The notes: generated from the sequence alone by a model not told the origin. 64,000 nucleotides of DNA from Tridacna crocea (GCA_943736015.1 OX031059.1:60027159-60091158), one strand, 5' to 3'. Shown: positions 44,876 to 55,075, numbered from the stretch's first letter. Numbers and translations are program-made.

Positions 44876-45224
44876 AGCTTTTGTCAAGAACTACTCAAAC
44901 AAGAACAAGGCATGTGAGTGCCACAACTGCAGTAACTGTTGCCTTTTCAGGGTCTAAGCCAAAAAAAAGGACAAAACTGTGTCAAAATACCTCAAAGATT
45001 ATCTGGCCTTCTGATATGATACCTTTCTGCAAAAAAAAAAGCCCCAGTTCTTAAACTTTTTCACAGATGTCAAAAAGCACCAATCTTTTGGTACAACAAC
45101 AATGCATAACGTGGGGGCACTGACAAAGCCTTGATGCCTTCTTTGAAAAGATAATGCTTTGCTAAAAATGCTGGATTCATCAGATTTGCAGCTCAACAGG
45201 AAGGAAAAAACTTATATGCCTAGT

Positions 45225-47455
45225 AAAATGCAAAAAGGAGAATTCAGACATTTGTGTGAACTGTGAAGTGTTGCCTTGGATCATCAGCCTATGCAGTCTA
45301 ATCTAAAACAACTCTTTTCTGTTTTTATGTAGTGTTCTGTTTAGCAGAAGTCTACAAATTCTAATGTACCAGTAGTCCTAAAGTGCTGTCTCAGAGTAGC
45401 TTGCACAGACAGCACCAGGGATGTAAAAGTTTTTCTTTGTCTACTTGTCCTGTAGGATGAGTGGGTAGCAGAAGTTACTCGTCCTTATGACATTATCACT
45501 CATCCGAACTTGCGGACTTGAATGACCGTTTTTATTGCATATATGCCCTTTTCTCAAAGATTTGTGAACCTTACTGGTGTTTTCATTCTTTCAAAGAGAC
45601 AAACAAAGCAATGATTTAATTCCGGCACATTAATAGACAAAGAAAGTGTCAGAAATCATTTCTGGGCAAGGGAAAATAGACTTAATTCATTTTGTCATGG
45701 CAAAATCACCATAAAAATATATTACAATCAAAATGTTCTGCTTTATTCAATACCATCCATTTTTTTTTCATATATTTTAATTTCCAAACAAGTTAAAAAA
45801 GAATCAGACATATTTCAAGCATTTGCAGATGACACCATCTTCTCCCCCTACGCCCCCGCCCTCCGCTACAGATCTATATTTTCATAAAACAACATTCTTT
45901 TTCACTCCTGAATGAAAATTGAGCTTCTATTTATTGCTTAATTCAGAGATTTGTGTAAATTCACTGTTTACATTCATTATTAAAGATAATAAGACAATCT
46001 GAAGTCCCCCATTTGGTATACCTCGGGTGATGGGAGCCATCATATCCCTCGGCTGTAACTGGTGGAATGATATGCGTCAGATCGATGCATTCATCCCCGG
46101 AGATATGCCGCTTTACCGTTCTGAAAATTGTATGGCTCCTCTTACAAAAGAAAACTTGAGTTTCAATTTTCTATCAAAATCTTTGATATTGTTTACATAA
46201 TTTCCTCTGATTTAACAATGCAATTTTATCGAATTTGTTGATCACTCTTTTTGATCAGTCTTATTTTTTATTCAAAATCAACAAGGAATTTGTTCTGTCG
46301 CCACACCGCGCTTTCGCGGCATTTTCAATTTTCGCTTTTGATGACGTCACCATGGAAGTCCCCTGATCGGACGATGCCATGCTGCTCATTGTAGTGTCAT
46401 GGGTTTTCACGCTTTTTTGGCGATCTATTTTTTGTGACAATTAATTTATGGAGAAGTACTACTACACGATTTGACATCAATTAGTCAGTTTAAATAGCAT
46501 GTAACTTAAAAATCTGCTACTTTACTCTAGATAAGAGGAATAACACTTTTGCTACTCTGTCATGAATGACTCGCCAGCTTCACTATCATGCATGTGTCCT
46601 TCGCATTTCATACTTATCATGTTTAGCCCATATTTCTGCCGGATGCGCACAAGCTAGGTTATATGAAGCTTTAGATGATAATTTCATGTGTCATATTGAC
46701 ATTTAGGCAGATATTTTTCATTGTCAAAGACAGGTCATTTCAAATTTCCAATTGCCAAAACCAAGACTCGGGGATAAAATGAGAAGCAAGTTGAGTTGTC
46801 AATTTTTGTCAAGACATTGTTGGACAAAAATTTCTTTCTCATTTTTCCACCCAATTTTCATGTTTGTTATCCACTAATCTATGTTTAATCGAAGATTGTG
46901 ATTAATTATAGTCATGAAACCAAGAATTCAAGTTTAGGCACCAAGCGAGTTCAGGAATCGACTACAATCGATTCCGGGATTTCTCAATCATTCATATCAG
47001 AGTCGGAAGCCAAAACCAACTGACTTTCGACCATAGTCTGTCATCGGCCCACCAGTAAGGTATACTATTCTAACCGACACCGTGAACAGAAAACTAATCA
47101 AGCACTCGACAGATGTGCATGCGTAATAAACATAAACATCCTGTATTGTGATCGAAGAGGCGCTCTGAAATTTCAGTTTTACTTTCGTTTTGTGTTCGCT
47201 GTGAATTAACCTGCAATTTCAATTTTACGGGACAAATTTAAAATTTGATAGTTTTAAAAGTCCTCGTCCAACAGGACGAGCTTGGCATTTTTTCTACTCG
47301 CCCGAAGCCAAATGTTACTCGTCAATACGAGCGGACGAGTGGAATTTTACATCCCTGAGCACAGGTTAATTCCAGACAACACTTTACAATCAGGTCAATC
47401 CAAGACAACACTTTAAACAATTGGCTGAATCCCCCTTTTAGTGTATTGCAAGCCA
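45225..47455. mobile_element. Old MITE of the GACGACACTTT family, split by a hAT-like element
   Basis: Left half (ATTCAGACATTTGTGTGAAC ... GCACAGACAGCAC) and right half (GCACAGG ... GACAACACTTTA ... TTGCAAGCCAT) match the ends of 11156-11412. It ends about 37 bp from the exon 2 donor. Confidence 0.7.
45416..47357. mobile_element. Non-autonomous hAT-like element, 1942 bp
   Basis: Termini CAGGGATGTAAAA and its inverse TTTTACATCCCTG, flanked by the 5-bp repeat AGCAC (45411-45415 and 47358-47362). Sub-terminal blocks with CTCGTCC motifs occur at both ends. No ORF over 60 codons. CAGGG ends suggest hAT; the usual hAT duplication is 8 bp, with 5-bp lineages known, so the class is tentative. Confidence 0.75.
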
Positions 47456-47491
47456 TATACCTAACTCCGAATTAAAGAAAAATACTCATAC

Positions 47492-47608
47492 AATTCCATT
47501 CTATTGGTATTTCCATCTCCATTCCATAGTTTGTAATATCGTCATGTTTAACAAATGTCTCTTTCGGTGGTTCTATCATTCTGGACTCTTTGCCTGTCAT
47601 TGACTTGG
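47492..47608 (-). CDS. NDUFAF2-like gene, exon 2
   Basis: Acceptor AATTTCAG, two bases completing an Ala codon, 38 codons, one base, donor T|GTATGAGT. The peptide runs KSMTGKESRMIEPPKETFVK ... GMEMEIPIEWN. It aligns with NDUFAF2 after the YYxIP block, including the spacing to P-x-EW. Phase 1 at both ends fits exons 1 and 3. Confidence 0.85.
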
Positions 47609-47644
47609 CTGAAATTGTGAAATAAGAGATACTTGACAATCATT

Positions 47645-47820
47645 GGTTTTCATGATACTGAGAAAGACGCCTTCTGAAAACACTGTCGGATTAGGAAAAA
47701 ATACACAATGTTTTCTAACTTTCCCAACACAACTATCAGTTTTTGAGTCACGTTCATTTTGTCATCTGCAAATGTTTCCAATTTAGACTAGTCTAAAATA
47801 ATGTAGTATTAAAGAGTTAA
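47645..47820 (-). mobile_element. TTAA-hairpin MITE, 5' truncated
   Basis: Begins in the 50-bp arm (TACTGAGAAAGACGCCTTCT); a stem arm is largely deleted; ends in TTAA. Confidence 0.75.
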
Positions 47821-47835
47821 CAAACTATAATCCTG

Positions 47836-47981
47836 AAATCTTTTACCACATAAGCCAGACTTTTAACTACCCTAAAAGAGAGACTTTTGAAAACACTGTC
47901 AGAAAAGGAGCAAATGCTGGTAACTACCATATTCTCCTTTTCCAACAATGTTTTCTATCCAATAAAGGACAGGATATTCAA
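47836..47981 (-). mobile_element. TTAA-hairpin MITE, 3' truncated
   Basis: Arm and eroded stem present, lost after TATCCAATAAAGG. Confidence 0.7.
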
Positions 47982-47982
47982 T

Positions 47983-48102
47983 TAACCCCTTACCTGACGA
48001 CAAAATTTTAGACCTGTCCAAATTCAAAGCATTTGCAGATGGCAGTTTCATTGTGGCTCAAAAGGTGCAATTGTTGAATGATTGGTTAGAAACCATTAAC
48101 CT
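47983..48102 (+). mobile_element. TTAA-hairpin MITE, truncated
   Basis: AATTAACCCCTTACC, then the long arm, lost in the stem. Confidence 0.7.
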
Positions 48103-48343
48103 GTCTATTAACCTTATGCAACTTCATAATACGACATCTACTGCAAGTTCTCTATTTGAAATCGATAAAAAATTATCAGGTAGTTACGTAATCCGAAGTA
48201 AAAAAATATTTACAAACAAATAACACATAGCCAAAAGCCTTATAAAAACTCTGCTACAGCAATCATTTCATCAACAAGAAATGACATTATATTCCGACAC
48301 GAAAACACATGACAATATAAAAAATTAGGTTCAGTGAAGCTAC

Positions 48344-48485
48344 CTGCAGGAATTATGTAGTATTTGTTTCCAACATCGTCGATACCGACAAGTTCCCTAA
48401 CTTTCTCTTTATCAACAGGTCTTACTTTTTTGAAATATCGCAAAATGCTTTGGAAAAGCCCAAGGGTTCTTCGATCCCCAGACAT
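48344..48485 (-). CDS. NDUFAF2: NDUFAF2-like complex I assembly factor, exon 1
   Basis: Mitochondrial NADH dehydrogenase assembly factor 2 (mimitin, B17.2L) is a paralogue of subunit NDUFA12 and binds a late assembly intermediate of complex I in the matrix. This exon gives 47 codons plus one base: MSGDRRTLGLFQSILRYFKK, then VRELVGIDDVGNKYYIIP, then donor GCAG|GTAGCT. LVGxDxxGNKYY is the family signature (human HVGTDQFGNKYYYIP). Exons 2-5 follow at lower coordinates with compatible phases, about 151 residues in total against 169 in human. A further in-frame Met at 48518 would add 11 residues; I prefer 48485 because the family starts close to the LF block. A truncated tandem-core element begins about 50 bp upstream of this ATG. 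Confidence 0.85.
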
Positions 48486-48538
48486 CTTGTTTGTTTTGCA
48501 GTTTTTCCAGCGTGACATAACACTGTTCTGAAAGTTGG

Positions 48539-48795
48539 TGGAAATTTCGAACTTGAAATGGCTACTTTTCCCATACTATTCGTTGGGATTTTGTTGAAAT
48601 CAATATGTTTCAAGCTATTGATAAGATAAACAAAGTGTGTAAGTTTCACAAAAATCTGATGATAAATGCAGACTTTATCGCATAAACAAGAAAAAGATTA
48701 ATGGATGGAAAGATAGACAGACTGACAGACGGATGGCCGGGCAGACAGACGGACAGATGGCGCAAACCTCGCCATAACATAAACATTAGAGTTGA
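48539..48795 (+). mobile_element. Tandem-core element, type 2, truncated
   Basis: One core unit (GAACTTGAAATGGCTACTTT), the GACAGACGGATGGCCGGGC microsatellite and CCATAACATAAAC remain; the left end and terminal hairpin are missing. It lies directly upstream of the NDUFAF2-like start. Confidence 0.8.
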
Positions 48796-49575
48796 AAACA
48801 AGAGAAAGCTCCTAAATACCGCTTTGGATGGGTATCGGGTCTGTCCCAGATATGTTCTCCATCAGATACAATTGTGATTTTATGGTTAAAGGGAAAAAAC
48901 TCAAACAATCTGGCATCTATTAATTATGAAGAGTACTCTCCCTTATTGTTACCCCATTTCTCCCCTGCAGGGTTACTACCCATTCGGTCTATCGAAATAC
49001 CCGAACCCTCTGTAAGTTTACACTTATTCTACTAAATAAGTAAAATGAGACTTTTGTAGCCAATTTTGAAACTCAATCTTTGCTATTTCAAAAGGAGTTT
49101 TCTTTTGGAAAAATGTTTTGAATAGACCGTGTAGATTCAAGATCAGCCTGCACCTTCCTTCATAAGTATACACCCGAGTTAATTAAGTCTGTGCTGATGG
49201 TTTCCCCACTGGTAATTTTAAGTCAAAGGCAGGGTGCTGTTGCGTTATTTTGATGTTAAAATCAATTTATTGTCTCGGGGATTAAGTGTTCAAATTAATT
49301 GAGAGGGACCTCCCATCTTATAACTCCGCCAAAAAAGAAATTGGGTCTAAACTGAGATCAACATTAATAAAATCTGGGAAAAGCTCAGCTTTCATCTCTA
49401 TTTATCAGCTTGAAAGATTCAGACCTGTATGCTTTCACTATTTACGGCCAATGATCAAAGAAATGATTGGAATTTGACAATTCTGTAAATATTGTAACAT
49501 CGGAAACTTAGTTGGACGAAAACATGTCACGGGTTCATAAGATTAGATATTGTAACATAATGAAGATTATTTATC
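48796..49575. other. Region upstream of the NDUFAF2-like gene
   Basis: Begins ACAAGAGAAAGCTCC, like the 5' end of a further tandem-core type. A splice-like window at 48970-49012 (CCCTGCAG ... GTAAGT) falls in weak inverted-repeat text, so I do not call it an exon. An open frame at 49286-49477 is not recognised. Confidence 0.35.
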
Positions 49576-49720
49576 CACAGGAATTTGACATTCTATAGCC
49601 AAAATAAATGATCAAATATGAAAAAAAAACTCCCCTATATAATATGAACACTTATATAGGGGGGATTTTTTTTTTCATACTTGATCATTTATTTTGGTTA
49701 CTGAATGTCAAATTCCTGTG
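49576..49720. mobile_element. 145-bp hairpin MITE with 7-bp target duplication
   Basis: CACAGGAATTTGACATTCTA and its inverse form about 68-bp arms around a short loop (ATGAACAC). ATTTATC is repeated on both sides (49569-49575, 49721-49727). One arm recurs alone at 50769-50838. Confidence 0.9.
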
Positions 49721-49727
49721 ATTTATC

Positions 49728-50554
49728 GTACTGTATACATTCATCAGTTGAAACATTTAATAGTAAAAAAATACATTTAGATTCTGCGTGAGCTCTAACT
49801 TTGATGGTCGAATTGTTAGGGACTTCCAAGTTAAAATTTCGGTGGTCGCCTTGTTTACAAATGTGACGAAATACAAGGGAGACTACGACCTATTTACAAA
49901 ATAGTAACCACCTCTGCATTTTTTTTTTTTTTTTTTTTTTTCTTTCTTTTGTCTTCTGTCATAACATTTCAGAAGTAGCAACATCTGCAATCCTACCTTA
50001 AACTTTACCAGAAATAATGACAGCTCTATGAACATTTTTTTTTTTTCGATACAGGTCGTCTTCACTAGCTGCAATGATGCTCATTCGTCTTTGGTTTTAT
50101 GATGTTTAAAAATTTAAGGGATGTAACTGTGCCATGAAAAAGTGATGTCAGTAAATAGGAGTTTTCTCGCTTTGACTATAAAATTGATAATTTAACCCGT
50201 TTTGGTTCGTGCCACACACAACTTTACATTGACGTAAATCATTGTAAACAGAGTGGAGAGAAAGTAAAAGTGATCATGAAATACAGGTACTTATAAAATG
50301 AAAATAGGCAAAGCTGAGAAACGGGCGAAAGAGACTTACTTTTATCTTAGGCATATAGATCTACAACAATAATCCGTACAACAACGAATCTGTGCAGATC
50401 TACATGTTTATTCGACACTTACGGGCATTTTTTTAATGGCAGTAGATATGTATACAGCTTTAACTACCAGACGATGAATTATTCACTCTTCTGAATTGAA
50501 AATTTCAGCAAAAAAATTCGAAAGTGAGACAAATGAAACAATCGCCATCATCAG
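49728..50554. other. Non-coding stretch with T-runs
   Basis: T-run at about 49920-49941 and a second at 50035-50046. No gene or repeat family recognised. Confidence 0.4.
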
Positions 50555-50690
50555 AATCGATGACATTGTGGAAAATGGGGGCGGGCGGGAAACGAAGGTT
50601 ACCACAATTTTCTCCTTTCTGCGCAAGGTCTTCAGAATCCTTCTCATCCAGGTTTGTTTAGACTGTGGATTGTGTTGTAGAGAGTTAACC
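50555..50690 (+). mobile_element. TTAA-hairpin MITE, degraded half
   Basis: GATGACATTGTGGAAAATGG, AATTTTCTCC and a terminal AGAGAGTTAA in the right order; stem destroyed. Confidence 0.5.
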
Positions 50691-50768
50691 TGTGAACACA
50701 GTTAACTATGTACAGATTATATGAAATACACAAAATATAAATGCTTTATTTATGTCTTTTAAATAGAT

Positions 50769-50838
50769 CACAGGAATTTGACATTCTATAACCAAAATAA
50801 ATGATAAAATATGAAAAAAAAATCTCCCCTATATAATT
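50769..50838 (+). repeat. Single arm of the 145-bp hairpin MITE
   Basis: CACAGGAATTTGACATTCTA through CCCCTATATAATT matches the left arm of 49576-49720; the second arm is absent. Confidence 0.85.
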
Positions 50839-50995
50839 AAAAACACAAGGAATGCAACGTCTCGATTGCTGGCGTTAGCACCCGACAGCCTTTCCAAACC
50901 AAAATCACCCACGAAACAAACACTGATCATAATCTCCTTTAGCCTAGCGATAGACAACACAATAATGTACCTGCGACATCCGGCGATACCTCAGT

Positions 50996-51359
50996 AGACA
51001 CCTTTCAACCGGAGATATCCGTCATGTTTTACAACTTTATCAGAAAAATTTAATTTGTCTTGGACACCATTCGCTGACGTCACAAGAAGAGCCAGGAAGC
51101 GTATTTTCGTATTACTTATTACTATTATTTTTTTCATTTTTAAGACATTTATGGACATCACATGTTACTAAAAATTTTTCTAGAAGTAACCAACAAGATT
51201 TGAGCCCATTCCTTTTTAAAGAAAAGATATTTGACTTTTGTGAATAGGGATGGACCGTTCACGGGAATCACGTGACGTCAGCGAATGGTGTCCCAGACAA
51301 ATCAAAACTTTCTGATAAAGTTGTAAAACATGACGGATATCTCCGGTTGAAAGGTGTCT
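50996..51359. mobile_element. 364-bp foldback element
   Basis: AGACACCTTTCAACCGGAGA at the left and its inverse at the right; arms of about 90 bp continuing through ATTCGCTGACGTCAC, around a 170-bp core. No clear target duplication. Confidence 0.85.
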
Positions 51360-51374
51360 TTATATATATGCTAA

Positions 51375-51520
51375 TGCCATTTTGGCTTATCAGTAAATTC
51401 CAAAGCCCTGATGAAGGCAGTTATGGCTTACATGCTATTGCTATTTTGGCTTATCAGTAAATTCAAAACCTCTGATGAAGGCAGTATGCCGAAAGCGCTC
51501 GGGTAAAATTATTATTTCAA
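51375..51520 (+). ncRNA. Hammerhead-like motif in a repeat, possible retroelement remnant
   Basis: Two direct copies 64 bp apart of TTTGGCTTATCAGTAAATTC ... CTGATGAAGGCAGT. The second continues GCC-GAAA-GCGCTCGGGTAAA. CTGATGA, a short GGC/GCC stem and GAAA are the hammerhead core in the right order; such small hammerheads are known in Penelope-like elements. Stem III is poorly paired and stem I unclear, so this is tentative. Confidence 0.3.
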
Positions 51521-51579
51521 CTGTAGAGCACATGACATTTCTCATTTATATTTAATCAAACATTTGCGCTCATGTATCC

Positions 51580-52031
51580 TCTGGATCCAGTTGTCTTAAA
51601 GGAAATTCGTTGATGTTCTTTACTATTTTTCTCACACATATATATTTCTGCTTCAGACCACAATTCTGGAAACGAGTGGTAAATAAACTCCCTCGCACGA
51701 GCGTTTGTACCACTGAACGCAAGATCGCACGAGTGCCCCACGACCAATCGCATTGACGTACGTTCAACCGTCCGATCCACCTGATCAATCGCACGATCCT
51801 ATCACATTATCTTACAACACTCGCTTTCATTGTACAATAGTCGTATATAGACGCAAGATATATCGCAAGATTTAATGCGTTTGCATGGCACAACGATCGC
51901 TTTGGATCGTGCGAATTTCGTACGAATATTTGTTCATATGCGATTATTTCGGCAACTGTTTACGATCCAAACCAAAATCGCACGAATATTTTGTCGCTTC
52001 TACTCGTGCGCCATTGTGAAAGGGGCTTTAG
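51580..52031. mobile_element. Element with ATCGCACGA sub-terminal repeats, one end visible
   Basis: Degenerate repeats of (T)CGCACGA and its inverse fill the block, ending CGTGCGCCATTGTGAAAGGGGCTTTA. The end (inverse TAAAGCCCCTTTCACAATGG) resembles TAAAGCCCCGGTCACATATT of the 13.4-kb composite. The other end is not found. Confidence 0.5.
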
Positions 52032-52042
52032 GGTGTTTGGTT

Positions 52043-52085
52043 TTTGGAAACATTGTGGAAAAAAAGAAAATGCTGGTTACTGTCA
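52043..52085 (+). mobile_element. TTAA-hairpin MITE, stem fragment
   Basis: GGAAACATTGTGG ... GAAAATGCTGGTTAC only. Confidence 0.5.
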
Positions 52086-52102
52086 CAGAGGGATGAATCC
52101 TG

Positions 52103-52327
52103 TCAACCCATTACCACACAATCCCTTCTTTTGACGCCCCTGAGAAAGAAGCCTTCAGAAAACATTGTGGGAAAAGGAGAAAATGTAACCAGCATTTTCT
52201 CCTTTTCCCACAATGTTTTCTACCTTTCACAAGACAAATTTCAATTTTTCAGTCACTTTTATTTTGTCATCTGCAAATGATTTTGATTTTGGCAATCCTA
52301 AAATTTGGCCGTTTGGTAATGAGTTAA
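52103..52327 (-). mobile_element. TTAA-hairpin MITE, family A, near full length
   Basis: Left TTAA now TCAA; four to six bases lost at the hairpin tip (AAAATGTAACCAGC). Confidence 0.95.
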
Positions 52328-52486
52328 AATGATGACGATTAAATTCTAAAAACGAGTTTGGCAGGCAGGGATCAGGACCTTTGGTTGATCTCTTTCTTTG
52401 TATGGTCTATCTATCATCATTTTCAGCTAAATATCTCATTTAGATCTCTGATGTCAGTGTACCAATTCACGTTTCCCTTAAATTCC

Positions 52487-52715
52487 TTAAACCCTTTACC
52501 AGGTGACATAATTTTACCCCCGTCCAAATTAAAAGCATTTCCAGATGACGATTTCAGTGTTGCTCAAATGGTGCAATTGCTTATTGATAGGGTAGAAAAC
52601 ATTGTGGGAAAAGGAGAAAATGCTGGTTACCATCATTTTCTCCTTTTCCAACTATGGTTTCAAAGGCCATATTCCTTAGCATCGTTAAAACTCATGTTTA
52701 TGTGGTAAAAGGCTA
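52487..52715 (+). mobile_element. TTAA-hairpin MITE, family A, diverged arm
   Basis: The 90-bp arm carries GACGATTTCAGTGTTGCTCA instead of the consensus, a variant also seen at 47983. Right TTAA decayed. Confidence 0.9.
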
Positions 52716-52777
52716 GGCCATGATTGTGTGTTACTTACTCACCTAGTAGCCTCTGTCTAGTTGACAAGCCATGTACT

Positions 52778-53007
52778 TTAACCCATTACCACACAATCCC
52801 TACTCTTGACGCCCCTTAAAGAAAAGCCTTTTGAAAACATTGTGGGAAAATGAGAAAATACTGGTAACCATCATTTTCTCCTTTTCCCACAATGTTTTCT
52901 ACCCTTTTACAAAACAAATTTCAAATTTTCAGTCACTTTTATTTTGTCGTCTGCAAATGCTTTCAATTTGGACCAGTCTAAAATATTGTCGTCTGGTAAT
53001 GGGTTAA
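52778..53007 (-). mobile_element. TTAA-hairpin MITE, family A, full length
   Basis: Both TTAA intact; a few stem mismatches (AAAATACTGGTAACCATC). Confidence 0.95.
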
Positions 53008-53052
53008 AGGCCAAGGCCTTCTTCTACAAGGTTGTTTAAACTTGGTATAATT

Positions 53053-53480
53053 AGAGTTCAAGATGGGAGGGGGGAGTGATGGTATTCTAAATCCATTATT
53101 TCACTTCCAAACCCTACATTGTGGGTACTCATTAGAATCGTCTCTATGAGACGATTCTAATGCATCCTCGGATACCCCGGGGTCTCCCTATTTGTTACGC
53201 TACATCGACCCTGGGACAATTGACTGATAAAACTTTGAATCAGTCGCCGAAAATCGATACGAATTGTCATAGCGTACAGTACACTCGCCCATCACAAAAT
53301 GATGATGGAACCAATGAAAAGCCAGCATTCGGCCAGCGGTAAAGCGAGGGAAATACAACTAATTGTCCCAGGGGTCGATGTAGCGTAGCAAATAGGGAGA
53401 TCCCGGGGTATCCGAGGATGATTCTAATGAGTACCCATAACATAGAGTTTAGTGGAGAATTATTAATATTTTCTACTCTG
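53053..53480. mobile_element. MITE family P, copy 3, interrupted
   Basis: Hairpin arms CATTGTGGGTACTCATTAG and AATGAGTACCCATAACAT are separated by the 258-bp element at 53163. Termini degraded. Confidence 0.75.
53163..53420. mobile_element. 258-bp MITE, possibly Mutator-like, inside MITE P
   Basis: TIRs of about 60 bp with few mismatches: CATCCTCGGATACCCCGGG at the left and its inverse at the right, continuing through CTCCCTATTTG and CGCTACATCGACCC. Flanked by a 9-bp duplication ATTCTAATG (53154-53162, 53421-53429), a length typical of Mutator-like elements. Confidence 0.9.
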
Positions 53481-53888
53481 AATACATGGTGAAAGGTTGA
53501 GCCATGTATGTTACTAGTACTACAGGCCTTCGAAGCATTATTGGTCTATCATGGAACACTAAAATTGTCCTTGGTCGATCATCGGTCACTTATACCACAT
53601 TGGTGCATTGCCTGTATATCAAGGAATATCTATTCAAATTTTCTTTGATACTGTCTCTATAACTAGAGTTATAACTTAACATGATTATATCCCCCCCCCC
53701 CTCACACACACACCCAGCTCCTTGTCACAAAAACAGGTCTTTGTCACAGAATGGTGTAGTACAAAAGTAAGAGTTGAAAAAGTTTAAGGGGAGATAATTC
53801 CACAACAAATCACAGCAGGGTCATGAAAATTGCACATGTACAACTTCATATAAATAAAAACACAGAGTGAAAATTTGAGTTCAGTACC
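53481..53888. other. Non-coding stretch with poly-C/(CA)n
   Basis: C run and CACACACACACC at 53690-53715; nothing else recognised. Confidence 0.45.
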
Positions 53889-54106
53889 TTAACTCTTTCG
53901 CACACAAGAAAATTTTAGACTTTACCAAATTGAAAGCATCTGCAGACGACAAAATAAAGGCGACTAAAAAATATATAATTTGTTCTGGTAAGGGTAGAAA
54001 ACTCTGGGAAGAGGAGAAAATGCTGGTTACCAGCATTTTCTCCTTTTCCCACAGTGTTTTCAAAAGGCTTCTTTCTCATGGGCGTCAAAAGTAGGGATTG
54101 GGTTAA
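53889..54106 (+). mobile_element. TTAA-hairpin MITE, family A, near full length
   Basis: Lost about 10 bp near the right end (GGGATTGGGTTAA) and shares its right TTAA with the next copy. Confidence 0.95.
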
Positions 54107-54331
54107 CCCATTACCAAACGACAAAATTTTAGGTTTGTCAAAATTGGAAGGAATTGCAGACGACAAAATAGAAAGGACTGAAAATTTGCCATTTGTTTTG
54201 TGAAGGGTAGAAAACATTGTGGGAAAAGGAGAAAATGCTGGTAACCAGCATTTTCTCCTTTTCCCACAATATTTTCTAAAGGCTTCTTTCTCAGGGGCGT
54301 CAAAAGTAGGGATTGTGTGGTAATGGGTTAA
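54103..54331 (+). mobile_element. TTAA-hairpin MITE, family A, full length, abutting
   Basis: Same orientation as the copy before it, joined through a single TTAA at 54103-54106. Stem nearly perfect. Confidence 0.95.
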
Positions 54332-54339
54332 AAAGTCTT

Positions 54340-54450
54340 GGAGTATTGCGCCAGACAAATTTGTGTCTGTGGACAGATGGATCGACAGACAGACAGACAG
54401 ACATGGCAATTCCAGTATACCACCCTCCACTATGTTATGGGGGGTATCAA
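54340..54450 (+). mobile_element. Tandem-core element, type 4, 3' end only
   Basis: GACAGATGGATCGACAGACA microsatellite, then a terminal hairpin ATACCACCCTCC ... GGGGGGTAT. Same 3' plan as types 1-3 but a different sequence; no core present. Confidence 0.55.
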
Positions 54451-54847
54451 TAGCACATCAATAGCACATTGGTGACTCCCTGTTTATCATATATAGTAAC
54501 TATATACAATACAGATGGAATCTCCAATGTGCTATTTATAGTAACAGTGTCCGAAAATGAACATTTCATTACCCCTTTATAGACCAATGAAGTTTCAGAG
54601 GCCTATGATGTTACTTACTCAACACCCAGGCTCTGTCCTAGTTTACTAGCCTTGTACCTACCTGACTGGAAAAAAAAAGACTTTTTAAACAGATTCCTCT
54701 TCTGCAATAACAAACACGCAAACAAACAAGACTTCATAAAAATCTATTTTAATTTTTCTTCATAAAATATGCATTTACAATTAACATTTTCATTTCATGT
54801 TTTGAATGCACTAACAATCAAAAGAAATTGTGTTCAGAATTATCATT
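54451..54847. other. Spacer
   Basis: Nothing recognised apart from a short A run at 54669. Confidence 0.4.
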
Positions 54848-55075
54848 TTAACCCTTTACCAAACAATCCTGATTTTCAACGAACCTAACAAACAAGGGTT
54901 TTGAAAATGTTGTGGGAAAAGAAGAAAATGCTGGTAACAGCATTTTCTCCTTTTCCCACAACATTTTCTGCTGTTTCAAAGACGAATTCTATCTTTCGAA
55001 CACAGTTTTGCTTGTCATTTGTAACCACTTCCAATTTGGACATGTCTACAAGTTTGCTATCTGGTAAAGGGCTAA
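54848..55075 (-). mobile_element. TTAA-hairpin MITE, family A, near full length
   Basis: Outer stem reads GAAAATGTTGTGGGAAAA and its partner TTTTCCCACAACATTTTC, so the A-to-G change in one arm is matched in the other. One base lost at the tip. Confidence 0.95.

Noticed and set aside
48970-49012. 41-bp exon between CCCTGCAG and GTAAGT
   Set aside because: Splice signals are good but the sequence (TACCCATTCGGT ... ATACCCGAACC) is partly the inverse of 48828-48842, so it is probably the end of a repeat; no homologue recognised.
53915-54430. 171-codon minus-strand ORF
   Set aside because: It reads through two abutting TTAA-hairpin MITEs and a 3' end of a tandem-core element; the peptide is the MITE palindrome translated repeatedly (ENxVGKGENAGNQHFLLFP).
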